A stretch of 64,000 nt of DNA from Petaurus breviceps papuanus. Its lineage: Eukaryota > Chordata > Mammalia > Diprotodontia > Petauridae. Below, piece by piece: positions 11,216 through 24,200 of this stretch. A program made the position numbers and the translations under genes. Under the pieces are notes generated by a model that saw only the letters and a list, made by a program, of their open reading frames with translations, was not told the origin of the DNA and ran no database searches. How positions within the stretch are numbered: the stretch's first letter is position 1; the number at the start of each line of letters is the position of its first letter. The stretch lies in NCBI GenBank assembly GCA_028583685.1, contig JAMXIF010000065.1:36116486-36180485 (forward strand), given 5' to 3'.

Positions 11216-11689
11216 ATAACTGGATTTCAATAGGATTCGTTTCTTTTGCAATCCGACGTGTTTTATTTCACGCATTTAAAAGCGTTTTTCAGAGAAGGGG
11301 TTGATAGGGCTTAGCAGAGGCCCCACAGTAGGTAAAATGTCACTGCGTATGTGCGTGCATATGTAGCTACATCTAGCATGTATGCCTGTAGCATGCATGC
11401 ACACGGCACCTATGGAGTGTATGTATCGGCTGGCATACAGTAGGAGCTTAATGCTGGCCGCCTGATTGGCACTTCCCGCCCCGCTGGGGACTAGCCCACG
11501 CACAGTGAGAAGGGGCAGGGGAAAGCGAAGGTCTCGGGGCCCACCCCTCCCCCACCCTGATTCCAAGTGGAGCGTTCCCCGAGAAGGCAGAAGCACGCGT
11601 GCCCGACCGGACACCTCCCTAAGTGTCCGGGGTGGAAAAGGAAAAGCAGACGTAGCCAGAAACCCTCAGGACGCGGGCCCACGCAGGCG

Positions 11690-11956
11690 CAGTGCGTCAC
11701 CGCCGCCCCGCCCGTGGGCCCCGCCCCCTGCCTGGGCCGACACACATGGTGGGAACGTGACGGGGCGGGACCCGTCCCGGGCCTCTGGGCCAATGAGGCC
11801 TCAGGAAGCCCAGAACTAGTAGGACTGGCGCTCTGAGAGCAGCGGGGCGGGCCGGCAAGCGCAGAGAAGACTCCATTGGCTGAGGAGTAGCGAGGGGGCG
11901 GGGCCTGAGGAGCCAACCTGGGCGGAGCGGCGGCGCCGGCCGCAGTCTGGGCTGTG
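11690..11956 (+). promoter_or_regulatory. CRY2: CRY2 core promoter region (GC boxes and CCAAT boxes)
   Basis: TATA-less, GC-rich DNA just before the CRY2 start codon. Seen: a CCAAT at 11790, a reversed CCAAT (attgg) at 11875, GC boxes (ggggcggg) near 11844 and 11895, and TGACG or CGTCA half-sites near 11694 and 11757. This is the usual layout of a housekeeping-type CpG promoter. The transcription start is not identifiable; the 5' UTR is probably short. Confidence 0.6.
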
Positions 11957-12213
11957 ATGGCGGCGACAACGGTGGTGACGGTGCCGCTTGCGGCCGCGGC
12001 CCCTGCCCCCGCCCTGACTCCGGCTCCGGCCGCGGCCTCGGCCCCGGCCCCGGAGGAAGGCGCCTCTTCGGTACACTGGTTCCGCAAAGGCCTGCGGCTC
12101 CACGACAACCCGGCGCTGCAGGCGGCCCTGCGCGGGGCGCGCTGCGTGCGATGCGTCTACATCCTCGATCCGTGGTTCGCGGCCTCGTCCTCCGTGGGCA
12201 TCAACCGCTGGAG
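11957..12213 (+). CDS. CRY2: CRY2 coding exon 1
   Basis: The ATG at 11957 starts MAATTVVTV and the exon runs to ...GINRW plus the first two bases of an Arg codon, before a gtgagc donor at 12214. The start is chosen because MAAT matches the mammalian CRY2 N-terminus. The in-frame GTG just upstream is not needed. About 36 residues precede SSVHWFRKG against about 22 in human, the excess being Ala/Pro-rich and encoded by very GC-rich DNA. Confidence 0.96.
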
Positions 12214-15200
12214 GTGAGCGGGCCGGGGGAGGCACGGCCTCAGGGCAGGGAGGGGGCCGGGGAAGGTTGGCGTCCCGGGGGCAGCGGGGCCGGAGAGGCC
12301 TATCGTGGGGAGGAGGGCGGGGGTGACGTGATGGCTGGGTGGTAGTGACAGGAGGGGGACCGGGGGAGGCGTGTCCGGAGCGGACTGGAAGGGAGACTGG
12401 GGCGGGGGAGGAGAGGAAGGGAAGCCCCTGGAGAGGGCGGGAGCAGGAGCGGGGAGATCTCCGCACGCAGGGAGAGGCGGAAGTCAGGGCGGAGAGAAGC
12501 GCGTAAAGCGCCTAGTGTGTGCCAGGGACTGATGGAGAAGAGGGGGATGGGCACGGAGCCCCTTGGGAACGGATGGCCGAGGGAAGGAGAGCGATTGGGG
12601 GGAGGCCGGAGGTGACCCTAAAGAACAAAGGGGTCGATGGTTTAGGGGCAGGGCCGGGTGCGGGTTCGCCGGGGAAGTTGGTAGGAAGCCCAAGGCTTAT
12701 GAGAATAGGGCCCCAGAAGGCGTCTGGCCAAACACTCCAGCCCCCTGGATTGAGGGGCTGACTCCGAGTGAGAAGAAGCCTGAAGTTACCTGTGTTAGGC
12801 AGGGGGGGGGGGGAGGGCAGTTTAGGGTATCCGGAAAGGGAGGACTGACCCGCACAGGAACAGCCATTTCAGCCCCGCTTGGCGCTAGAGGGGGTGGAAG
12901 TTGGTCTTTGAAGTGTATCCATATTCCTCTGCAATATGGTCCTTGCTAATCTGGCTTCCTGAATTGCCTTCCTTCCCCTCCTTGCACTTCTTCCTAGTGT
13001 CTGTCATTGGGATCCAGAACAAGGACCCTGTACACTAGCAGCTATAAATAAAGGCTCAGGTGCCTTGTGTCCTGGGCTCTAATCCAGCACTAAACTGGTT
13101 TGGAAGAATTCTCAGTACATGAATGAACGGCTTAGCTTCACCCTTTCCCACACTTCCTGGGGAACTTCAGAGAGCAGACTGTGGTGCAGTCATCTGTGGT
13201 GCAGTCATCTCTCGTGCAGGGTGGACCTGGGGTTGGGAGCAGGAAAGCTGTGCGGTCAAGAGGATCCCCAGTGCTGATGTTCCAGAGAGCATGGTAACAG
13301 TCTTGCAGGGCTTAGCAACTGTTTCATGTAGCTTGTGTTTACTTCTGCAAGCAGAGGTGAGAGCAGTTCACATCTGAGACACCGTGTACTCACTGTGTAC
13401 TCTAAAATGTGATGCAACAGAATGGTTTGTTTGCATTGTTCCAGAGGGATGTTTGTCCCAGTCCCTTTGATAGTAGCAGAGGTGCTGCTGGCTCCGACTC
13501 TGGCTAGGGCTGTGGTCACTGAAGATAGCTCCCTGGACAGCGTTGGCCTGTTCTGTCTCTGTTGTCCTTCCTTACGCCAGTTTCCATAAATAGTAGCCTG
13601 GTATGTTAAACTCATGACCTCAAATCATAGGCATTGGTTCCCAGCATCACTGTCCTGCCCTCAGCATCTTTTCATCAGGCTTTTCTCTCTGTGCCCCTCC
13701 CCTACAGCAGCATACCATGGGCCGTACATAGCCCATAAGCTGTCTTGCACCTGCCTGTCATGTCATTTTATGGGGTGTTTTACTGACTCATAGAATTTAG
13801 ACTTGGCACTTTTGAGGTTCTCTTATTCTGGCTTCTCCTCTTACAGAGGAGGAAACTGAGCGTCACAGACCAGAATAAGTTTGCCTTTCCAGTGTGCATT
13901 ATTTAATGGAAATCAGATAGGACTGTGTGGTTCATTAAAAAGTGCCTGGTTATTAATTGCATTTGTATTTGGCAGAAGCAGTGTATGGTATGGACTTTGG
14001 TATTTGACATGAATGTCCTATGACTGTTTTTCAAATGATTTAATGAAAGGAGGGACATGACATGGCAGGCCATGGGCACCTGAGTTGTATGCTGTGGGAC
14101 TGATACAGAATCCCAATGAACCTTACAACCCTGCCAGTGTTGTGCTGCATTTCCGTGCTTGGTACAGGCTGTTTGGCTGACCCAGAAGGAAGAAGCAGGC
14201 TAGCCTGCTGCTGAGTCCTTGAAGCCAAAAGACTCCTCCCACTGGGCGGGAGTGTGGGAGGAAGCCAGGGTGGCATTCAGACATCAGGTACACTGCTGGC
14301 CCCTGCCACTGGCCTTGGGTGGCATCAGCTGCTGTTAGACCTCCCAAGTGTGCCTCATTCCTTGACCCATGCCCACCTCCAATATGTCAGGGATCCTGGG
14401 GACAGTCCTAGCCACACCTTAGAATCAAAAGAAGACCGTGTTAGCTGCCTTCGGGTTGTAGATGTCGGCATTTAAATAGAACCCCCATTTGGTGTGTGTA
14501 GGCCTGCCCGAGCTGCAGCTCGTGTGGGCAGGGGCCACAAACGTGTTTGCTGCACATGGATTCAGAGAGACGCTCTCAGTAGCCTGGGACAGTAGGGTGT
14601 GCCTCAGCCAGCGCAGCGGTTAGCAGGCAGGCCCAAGTGAGAGCTCTGCGAGATGACGGCAGGTAGGGAGCAGCCCGTCAGCTGTCTCTGATTGGGGGTG
14701 GCTCAGCACAGTCAGAATCCAGTGGAGATGCAGCTTTCCTGGGATTGGATCAGTGAGAAGGCAGGTGGCTGCCTGGGGTGTACACGGGTCAGAGCTTGGC
14801 ACACTCATCAGGGATGCTCTGCTTCTTCTAAGCCATCCAAGCAAGTACCCAGGCCAGTCGCTGAACCATTCTGCTTTCAAGGTTCGGGATTTCCATTTTT
14901 CCATTGGGGAGGAAAATCTCCATCCTCACCTTTCTGAATCAGTAGTAAGGAAAGCTTTTTATAATTGTAAATGGCTTAGCATCTAGGCCCTGGGTCCCTT
15001 CCTATTAGGTAATAAAGCATACAACAGAGACCAGAAACCTGACCCAGCTGAAAAAGCACTAGCTTTCTAATTTCTTTATGTCCTATATAAGGAGCCAGCT
15101 GAGGTCTGTGTTGTTCTCAGTGATGATGGAAAGTTGGCCAGGAGCAAGGCCCAGACCCCAAAAGGCCTTCTTTTCACAAAAGCAAAGCCGTCTTAAAAAA

Positions 15201-18200
15201 GGGCAAGTGCCTTTCAGCCATTCAGTAAGAACAGGTCCCCTTTGCTGAGGACTTGTGCTGAAAGAGATGGGAGGGGAATTGTGAGGGTCCTAGTCACTTG
15301 TTAAGGCTCTGTCCAGTACTCCTGCTGGTATTCAGACGCAGTCTGACCACGGACCTCTGGTGGCCCTTTCTGAACCTCCAAGCCACTGAGGCTGCTCTTC
15401 GTATTCCAACATAGAATCCTTCACTGGCCCCTGGTGGGGGTGCTCCCCGTGCCTCTGGCCCAGGAGGGTGGATCTCACGTGGTCGGTTGCATGGGCCTGA
15501 CCTGCTCTGCTGGGAACTGAAGCTGGCCAGGGAACTCTTATTCAAAGCTCTGCACTCTGGAGCCCTGCTTTGAACCCCAAGGATGAAGGGCTAGCCAGTG
15601 TCTTTTACTTTCTTCTCCTTCCCATGCGGATAAATGAAAGCTGGTGTAGGGCTGTCCAAAAGGCCTTTACTGAGATCTGATGTCTGCCAGAGCTGGCTGG
15701 CTGGGCTCCAGCTTGTTCTGATGTTATGCAGAGTTAACAGCAGGGTGCTCTGGGGGCAGGCCCTCTCAGCTGTCTGCTAGAATTTGGGCTTCTGTCTCCC
15801 CAAGGCCAGGCATAGTCTCTCCCCAAGTGTCCTGGCCACTCATGGTAAGCTGGCCAGCCTGAGGCCTCTGTATTCAGAGGAACCTGGCTCTGACAAGCAC
15901 AGATGAATCTGGGCCCCTTTTAAACAGTAGCACACCAGATGGAGCTTAGCGAGTGGGCGCCATCTCTCAGAAGGGAAGATGAACAGAGCCGTGTGTCCCT
16001 AGTAGGTGCGAGACATAGTCGCATCAGTCAATGAACATTTATTAAGCTCCTGCTGTATGCTGAGTGTTGCGCTCAGTTCTCAAGGTACAAAAGACAGTCA
16101 CTGTCCTCTGGTAACTCCCAGTCTAATAAAGGAGAGAGCATGCAAACAAACATGTACAGAGCGAGCTATGCACAAGATAAATAGGAAATATTTAACGGAG
16201 GGCATTCTCTAGAATTAAAGGGGTTAGGAAAGGCTCCCTGAAAAAGGTGAGCTTTTAGTTGAGACTTGAAGGAAGTCTGAGAAATTAAGAGGTGGAGAAG
16301 AAGCTTAATCTGAATGAGGAGAGACAGATTGAAGCGAATTGCACACACAATGAATCCTGAAGACTGCAGATGGAGGGTTGTAGGACAGGTTGCCTCCAAG
16401 CCATGGGCCAAGGCTGCCGTGTGCATATGTAAACACTCCTGCACAGGTGGGGCCTCTGTCTCTGCGCCCCCCCACCCGGGCTCAGGAGAGGGGGCATCTC
16501 TGCCTCCCTAGCCTGGCCCAGCGGCTTGCCTTGCCACCCAGACAAGTTGAAGAGGTGAATATGGAGCTAGAATGCTCAGGGAGATAATGAAGCTGCTGCT
16601 GGCTCCATTTTCTGGAGCTTAAATAAAATGTCACAGAGCCCATGAGATGGAAGGATCTCAGAAACTATGTGGTCTGTTCCCTGGCTAAATCATAATCCGC
16701 TCTACAACCCCCACAAAATGGTCATTCGCCCCATGTTTGAAGACTTCCTAGGAGACAGAGAGCTCTCATTCCACTGGCCTTGGGGCTGTTCACTCTATTT
16801 TTGGAGAGTTCTCCTTGCTATGCCAGGCCTCAGTCGGCCTCTTGGAGATTTCCATCCATTCATTGTTCCTCGTCCTGCCCTAAGAGGCCAAGCAGAAGCT
16901 AACCCCTTTCCCAGAGTTATCATGCCTTCCCCAACTCTTCTTTTCTCCAGGCTGACCTTCCCTGGCTCTTTCAGCCAGCCGTCCAACCCTTCACTGTCAT
17001 GGTTATGATTTTCTTAGACCCTCACCCACATAAGGATGCCTTCCACACCACATTGTCCTGAGAAGCAGACCCATTTTCTAGGCGTCCTTCCCAAAGTCAT
17101 TCTCTACTGCCTCATCTCAATAGGAATGTAATTCTGGGATCTCAGAGGTTCAGTGCACAGTCTAGCAAGTTGTACCAAGTTGAATTGATTTCCATAAGGG
17201 CCAAGCAACAGAGAGTGTGTCTGCTTTCCAGCTCATCTCAGAGACAGATTGGCCAGCTATTGGACGATGAATATTTTGGCCACAGAAACTCGTGAATGCT
17301 ACTAGATGTGGAGTGGTTGTCACCTGCAGGGAAGGAGAGAGAATGATGGCACCTTGGCACCTGCAAGCAGTAATGTAAGATGAGTAAGATGAGCTGTGTG
17401 GTGCAGTAGGGGAAGCCATGGGCTTGGGAGTCAGAGACCTTGGGTTCAAATCCTGGCTCGGCCATTTCTCATGTGACCCTAGGCAGGTCATTTCACTTTG
17501 CTCATCCGTAAAATGAGGTGGCTGGACTCGGTGCCCCAAGGTCCTCTCCAGCTCCCTAGTGACCATAATGTGCAGCCTTAAGCCAACAATAAAGCCTGAG
17601 CAGCCTCTGAAGGCTCCTTTTAGGAAGAATGTTGATAAACTGGAGAGTGTCCAGAGAAGAGCAGGGGCCTCCAGCACAGCTGGTCCCACGGAGGAGCTGT
17701 GCTTCCTAGTGTGGAGACTTGGGAAGAGAGCTGTGAGAGGACACACTTGCTGGCAGTGGGAGTGCGCACAGGGAGCCCCCTTACAGAGCTGTCGTGCTCC
17801 TGGGCCGTCTGGTGAGGGGGCGTCAGGTTGTTCCCCATGTGCTCTCCTTGCTTTTCCTCTGGGCAGAGCAGTGGTGACACTAAAGCTCGTCATTCCTTTC
17901 CATTTCTTCCCACTTTCCATTTCTGAAAGTGCCAGCTTTTCAGAACACAGCAGCTCACACAGGCTGGGCTTTCATTTCCCACAGGGTGCCATCAGGCCAA
18001 TTGGAGTGTTCTTAGCCTCTCCCTGGGAGGGTCTCCAGCATGATGCTTTGGACCAAACCCTGGAATCAGCCTGTGTAGGAATGTAGGTCTGTGGTGGCCG
18101 CCCTGCCTTGTACGTCAGCAGCAACTTTGGGGTTGGCGGTAGCTGGCAGCCGGGCTGTTGGATGCTCCTCCCTCCCACCCATGGAGTAGTGCTCTGTAGG

Positions 18201-21200
18201 AGGAGTGACGTTTCATTATGCAAAGTAGTGTGGAAGTCTCCACATGCTGAAACTTGAGATTGAGATGCAGGGCCCTGATTGGGGAAGATGCCCGTTCCCT
18301 GGCTTTACTGCCCGGAGGGTGGGCTCTAGGGTCCTTAGAGATGCCTGGACATTGCAGGCCTACCTGTCTTGGTTCCTTTAAAATACCAGAAGTGTTGTGG
18401 TTTTTGAAATAGTGGACATTTGCCTAAAATTGAATAAAGAAGTCCCCAAAGTCCTCTTGATGAAGCCATGACTTGGTTTCCAGGACAGATATCAAGAATG
18501 TATAGGGTTAGAACTTCCAGAATGTTCATGGTTTAACCACAACCAGACTTAGGTTTGTCTGAGGAACAGATTGGAAGTGTCCAGGGGCACAGAAACCACT
18601 TGTCAGTGTATAGGAAAGGCAAGGGCCAGAGTTGTTTCTGCAGCATCCCCTGGACTTGCCAGAGGCCTTAGCTAGGAACCCCCTGTGACTCTGTATGGAA
18701 AGCAGACCAGCCCTGGAGGAAAGGCTGGAGAACAGGACTCTTCTGCTTGACCTGCCAGTCTCACCAGTGCAGACACGATGCCAGGGCAGAGGGCAGAGAG
18801 AGCCCCTGGCATGGGATCCCAGCAATCAAAGGAGACGGGTGAGGCAGCTGGTAAACAACAACAGCAATGACTCCCTAGTGTTTATGGAATGCTTCAGTAT
18901 CTGCAAGGTGCTTGCCGTGTATTCTCTCCTCCGATCCTCACAGTAACCCTGTAAAATAAGTGTTGTTATCCCCATTTTACAGAGGAGGAAACTTGCCCAG
19001 GATCCCACATAATCTCTGAGCTAGGATTCAAACTTAGGTCTTCCTGAGTCCAAGCTTAACACTATTCAAAAGACCCTCTAGCTGCCTCAGTATGAGAAAA
19101 TAGGCCCAGGGCATTGGCCAAGGTCACGTGAGCCGCCATTCTGCCCTCTGTGTGCACCACCCAATACAAGGCGGCTGCCACCACCGTGCAGTTTGTGCTC
19201 CAGTGACGTAAGGGCCTCTGTAGTCGCAGGCCTAGGCCCCCTTATTAGGAGAGAAAAAACAACTCCAATTTCCAAACCTTCTAACCCGAAGATCTCAGGC
19301 CTAGAAACAAAAGAGATGCCCATTGGCTGGAGAACAGCTAACCAAACTGTGGTACATGAGTATAATGAAATGTGACCGTACCAGAAGAAACGGTGAGTTT
19401 GAGGAATTCCAAGAGCCTGAGGAGACTTAGACGGACCGACGCCAGCACAAGCACAATGAAAACCAAACCATAGACGTGTTCTGTGATGGCAGCCACCGAC
19501 CGGGGCCCTAGGAAGGCTTCTTGGCTCAGCTGTGGACAGTGCAAAGATGGCAGGCCACCTGCGGGGCTGGTAGATTCTGCTGCACAGCTTTTTCTTCTTT
19601 GGTACAAGGGATGATTTCCTGGACAAGGGAGAGGAGGGATGTATTTGGAAGTTAAGGTGCTGTTAAAAAAAAAGATCTAAGCATAAACACTCTTTTGATG
19701 AAGAGAATTGCTGTTTTCTATCCCATCACTGACTCATCTTGCCTTAATTCTACAGGTTCCTCCTGCAGTCCCTGGAAGACTTGGACGTCAGCTTAAGGAA
19801 ACTGAACTCTCGCCTCTTTGTAGTCCGAGGACAGCCAACCGACGTGTTCCCAAGACTCTTCAAGGTGAGGGCCTTGTAGGTGGTGAGAGAATTTCAGCCT
19901 GTGTAGACCCAGAGATTCTACCCTCGTGCGGCTTCCCTGCTTTTCCCAGCTCTCTGGGGGTCCCCACGGACAGCGCAGGATGCTCAGGGCATGGGAGATG
20001 TTCATTTGGCCTGGCCTGGGCCGACATGGATGAAGGCTGGGTGAGCTGGAGGCATCCGCTACTCCAAGTCAGAGGGCCAGTGCACGAGGAGGGGTGTCGA
20101 GGAGGAGTCCCATGAAGTGGGTTTCTTGTTGGAAAAGCTTTTCATTCGGCCCAGACGTGGGATGTGGCGAGTCTGACTGACTTTCCAGCCCAGACACTAA
20201 TGGCTTCCTCTCCCTATTTCCCTTGGCTCAAGCCAGCAAGACAGAAGCAGGCTCCTGGCTCTTTCTGCCACAGGCTTCTCTCTCTAGGATGGGACCCGGG
20301 TCTGATTACTGGTAGGGGATTGGAGGAATATCAGCCTTTCTAAATGAGTTTCTGCTTCTTGTACAGTAGGTTGCTGAAAAATCTCCATTTGAGTGGGCCA
20401 TGGCTCCCTCTGTATTAAGGAGTCAAAAGAGAAAAAGTATCTCTTCTGCCTCCCCCAATCTGAACCTCTCAGGTGCTCATTGCCCAGGTGGGGGAGAGGG
20501 CAGAGGCTTGTAGGCAAGGATCCCTGCTCCAGAGAGGCAGAGCAGTGTAATGGTCAGAGCACTGCCCTTAGAGTCAGGGGAGACCTGGTTTGGAAGCCCC
20601 CCCACCCCCACCACCATTCACTAGCTGTGCACCTACAAGCCCGGCCCCCACCTCTGGCAGCCTTGGTTCTTTCTCTTTCTGGTGGGGATGACTGCAGGGG
20701 CTGGTAGGAGAGGTCAGCCTTCAGGGCTCTGGCCACAGCAACAGCTGGCCAAGGCCTATCTACTGTTTGTTTGCTTGCCTCTGACCTCTGGAGGAGGGTT
20801 GCTGTGGAAACCATGAAACTATTTCCCTGCTTAAGTCTGCCAGGGAAACTAGGGCAGGGTCTGCAGGGCTGTGTCAGCCTGGAGTGCAGAGCTGCAGAGC
20901 CCGAGGAATCCTGCCCCTCAAAGGCAGCTGCATGGGCTTCGGCAGGGCCACCAGGCTCCCCAATGTTGCCAGAACCAGCTGAGCCAGTGGGCCCCATATG
21001 GCCCCGGATTCAGGCTCTGTGTCATGCACCATGGCCCCTCTTGTTTGTCCTCAGCCCCATTCCCTCCTTGGAGGGGGGGGGCCGAGCTGGGGCTCCCCAG
21101 CCATGGGTCTAACAGAAACTTTCTCCACAGGAATGGGGTGTGACCCGCCTGACCTTCGAATATGACTCGGAGCCTTTTGGAAAAGAACGGGATGCAGCTA

Positions 21201-24200
21201 TTTTGAAGATGGCCAAGGAGGCCGGTGTGGAGGTGGTCACGGAAAATTCCCATACCCTCTATGACCTAGACAGGTGAGGGGCCCGGGAGCCAGGGATCTG
21301 GGGGGGGCACAGGGGAGGAGGACCCAGGTTCCCAGACAGCCCTGTCTGGCTGCCTTCCTTGACTGGCTGCTCTGATGGGCCCCTCCTATCTGGGTTTCCA
21401 GGCCATGGAGCTAGTTAGCTGGGGCGGCTCCTGCAGAGCCCCTGGCTCCCCTTGTTCCCAGGCCTTTACAAATCGGTTTTCAGGGACAGAGGGAAATGCC
21501 TGAGAAAACCCTCTCCCTGATTACCCCAGCTGGAAGCACTGGCTGCCCTGCCCTTCCCAGCCCCAGGACCCCCACCTAGTGGTGACTGGGGCTAGCTGGG
21601 TCACAGGGCCCTACATGTGAGCAGAGGCAGCTGGAACAGGCCAAGCATGGCACCCCTCCCCCTTCCACGTGAGTAGGAGGGGGAGGAGGAAGGGGAGGAA
21701 GGGGGCGTGGCTCAAAGCACCACCCACCTGCTAGTCTGACCAGGGGAAAGTCTGAGAACAGGATCAGCCCAGTCTTGCATAACCCACTGAGCCGGCTGCA
21801 GTGGCCTAAATATCTTTGGGAGTCTGGGGAGTCTGCCTCGGGCTGTCCCCTCATCTTGACAGAGGAGGCTGGAAGCACCCCTCGAGGAGCATTACTCCTA
21901 CTTAGGAAAGAAAACGTCCCATGATGTAGCCCAGACCTCCCCCCTCCACGGATGGGGGAATCTACTGATTGTGGGGGCCCAAGGGGACCATTGTGGAATG
22001 TGGCTGAGCTGGCCAGTCTCCCCTCTCCCCTGGCACCCTGTGTCTGCTGCTGCTACTTTGGATTAGTAGCAAGGCCAAGAAGGAGCTCATTGCCCTTGGG
22101 GCTGATCCCAGCAGGGCCCTGGGGTTCTCTTACCCATTTTGGGGCTGGTGTAGCTGGCCTTGCCCTCTCTCCTACCACCAGGGAAAGAGATGTCCCTAAA
22201 AGAACGCCCTAGGGTTAGGCTAGGGAAGTAGGCTTGCAGGGGCTTGATCTTTCCACGTAGGTGACTGAGCAGGGCCACTGAGGAGAGGTGGCTGGCGTTC
22301 TTTTCTTTTGGCAGTTCAGTCTAGACATCCTGGAACTGGAAATTAGTGCCCTGCTTTGGCACATCTCTTTTGCTCATTGGTGCCTGAGTTTCCCTTTCTG
22401 TAAAATGGTGATACAGCCATCTACTTTTTCTCAAGTCAGTGAAATATCACAGGAAACATCATTGTGTGTGTTGGACAGGTGACTTTTAGGCTGAGCAGGC
22501 AGGGTCCCCAGCCACAGGCCTTGTGAGTGACCTGAGTGTCCTCTGGGATCCTCAGGATCATTGAACTGAATGGGCAGAAACCACCCCTCACCTACAAGCG
22601 CTTTCAGGCCATTATCAGCCGCATGGAGTTGCCCAAAAAGCCCGTGAGCTGTGTGACGAGCCAGCAGATGGAGCGATGCCAAGCCGAGATTCAGGAGAAC
22701 CACGATGATACCTATGGGGTGCCTTCCCTGGAGGAGCTCGGTAAGCTTCCCCCCATGCAGGGCCCATGCTGGGCTCCTTGGCCCTTCCCAGGCTCACATG
22801 AAAGGGAGCACAGCCCCTCTCCTAGTCACCTGTGCCCAGGTCCCTGCCAGCCAGGCTGGAGGTATTGGGGGTCTAGGGATGGCCCCTACTGTTCAGGGGA
22901 GGAACAGTCTCAGGAAGGAGAAAGACTGGACCCTCAGAGAGCAGAGACCTCCAAGGATCCTTGAGGCCTAAATGATATTTGGTCCCCACATAGCAGAGAG
23001 GTCAGGGCAGATGTGGTAGCCTCCACCCCTCTGACCTGGCTCTCCTCTGCCAGGGTTCCCCACCGACGGCCTCGGCCCAGCTGTCTGGCAAGGAGGAGAG
23101 ATGGAAGCGCTAGCCCGATTGGACAAGCACTTGGAAAGGAAGGTAGGAATCACTTGGGGGGAGAAGTGGGCTTGTCCCATGCAAAGGAAATGTGAGCCCC
23201 CGGGCTTCCTTCCATCCTTTCCTTCTCAGAGAGAATTGTACCTGCAGGGAGGAGACCCAGCTTCCAGTTAACCTTTTACTGGCCAGGTGACTGCCACTGC
23301 GCAGCCCCAGCTGCCTCCAGGTCCTCCAAGAGAGGAGGAGCCAGTGGATATGGCACTGGAGGGTGAACTTGTAGGTCCCTTACCCTGAGAAGCCTGGGAG
23401 TCTGGGCTCAGTACAGGCTTGGCCCCTCCCTCCCCTTCGCTCTTTTCTCCCTCTGCCCTGGTGTGCTACTCCCCAGCTTCTGAGCTGAATGAGTAGCCTT
23501 GCTGAAGACTCCACCTATATAGCAATGTAGGCATTGATGAGCAGGGAGGAGAGGGCCATCAGGGCCACAGCCCCTGGGCCAGAATCAAGAGAGAGCACTT
23601 GGCTCATGTGCCCAAAGCAGAGGCCATCCAGATCTCCCATGAGATGAGGGCTCTGGGCCTGGTGTGAACATTCTTTGTTCCTAGGTCCTTCCCATGGCCA
23701 GGACTGGCTGACACAGAATCGATGTTTTGGGCTTAACAGCCTAGTAAGCCCAGGGTCCTGGTCTCTTCCACCTCTGATATGCTCAAGTGAGACTGTGAGA
23801 GGCACCGTCTTGACCCAAGCCCTTTCCAGTCAGCGCAGGGCGGTTTGGTCAGCAATCTGATGAAGAAAATGGGAACCTCAGATTCCGACAAGACTCCTTA
23901 TGGGAATACATGTCTCTGGCCTTTCACATATTTAGCCAACAGCCTAGCACACTGTGCAAGATCTGATCCCGCCAGAGGCCTGTGCTGTCCTTCACGGGGC
24001 CCTGCCATGTGCTACAGCTGAAAGGTCTGATGCCCGAGGACAGGGAGAGGACAATCTATCTATCACAGCTGGGCTGGGCATATTGGAGAGAGGGCTAGCC
24101 TCCTGGGAATGAAGAAAGATGGAAAAGCTGTAGGTGGGCTAGGAAGGTTCTACCTAATTCTAGAGATCAGACAGCAAAGAGAACACAGGTCACATATCTG

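Larger units (their letters stand above)
11460..12760. promoter_or_regulatory. CpG island over CRY2 exon 1
   Basis: Dense CpG and high GC from about 11460 to 12760, in sharp contrast to the AT-rich repeats on the left. It covers the promoter, exon 1 and the first 500 bases of intron 1. Bounds are by eye. Confidence 0.75.
12214..19755 (+). other. CRY2 intron 1
   Basis: A 7.5 kb intron. It contains MIR copies (about 17395-17565 and 18855-19085), an L2 fragment (16020-16330), a short L3/CR1-like piece (17570-17680), an L1 3' end on the + strand (19270-19690), and perfect CACGTG E-boxes at 15476 and 19125. Between 12760 and 16000 I see no gene or clear repeat. Confidence 0.8.

Noticed and set aside
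11491-12466. Minus-strand open frames of 205-216 codons over the CRY2 CpG island
   Set aside because: GC-rich DNA has few stop codons. The products are low-complexity Pro/Arg/Gly with no family resemblance, and they overlap CRY2 exon 1 in antisense.
17162-17920. 252-codon minus-strand open frame in CRY2 intron 1
   Set aside because: Overlaps a MIR and an L3/CR1 fragment; the translated product has repeat-derived composition and no known domain.
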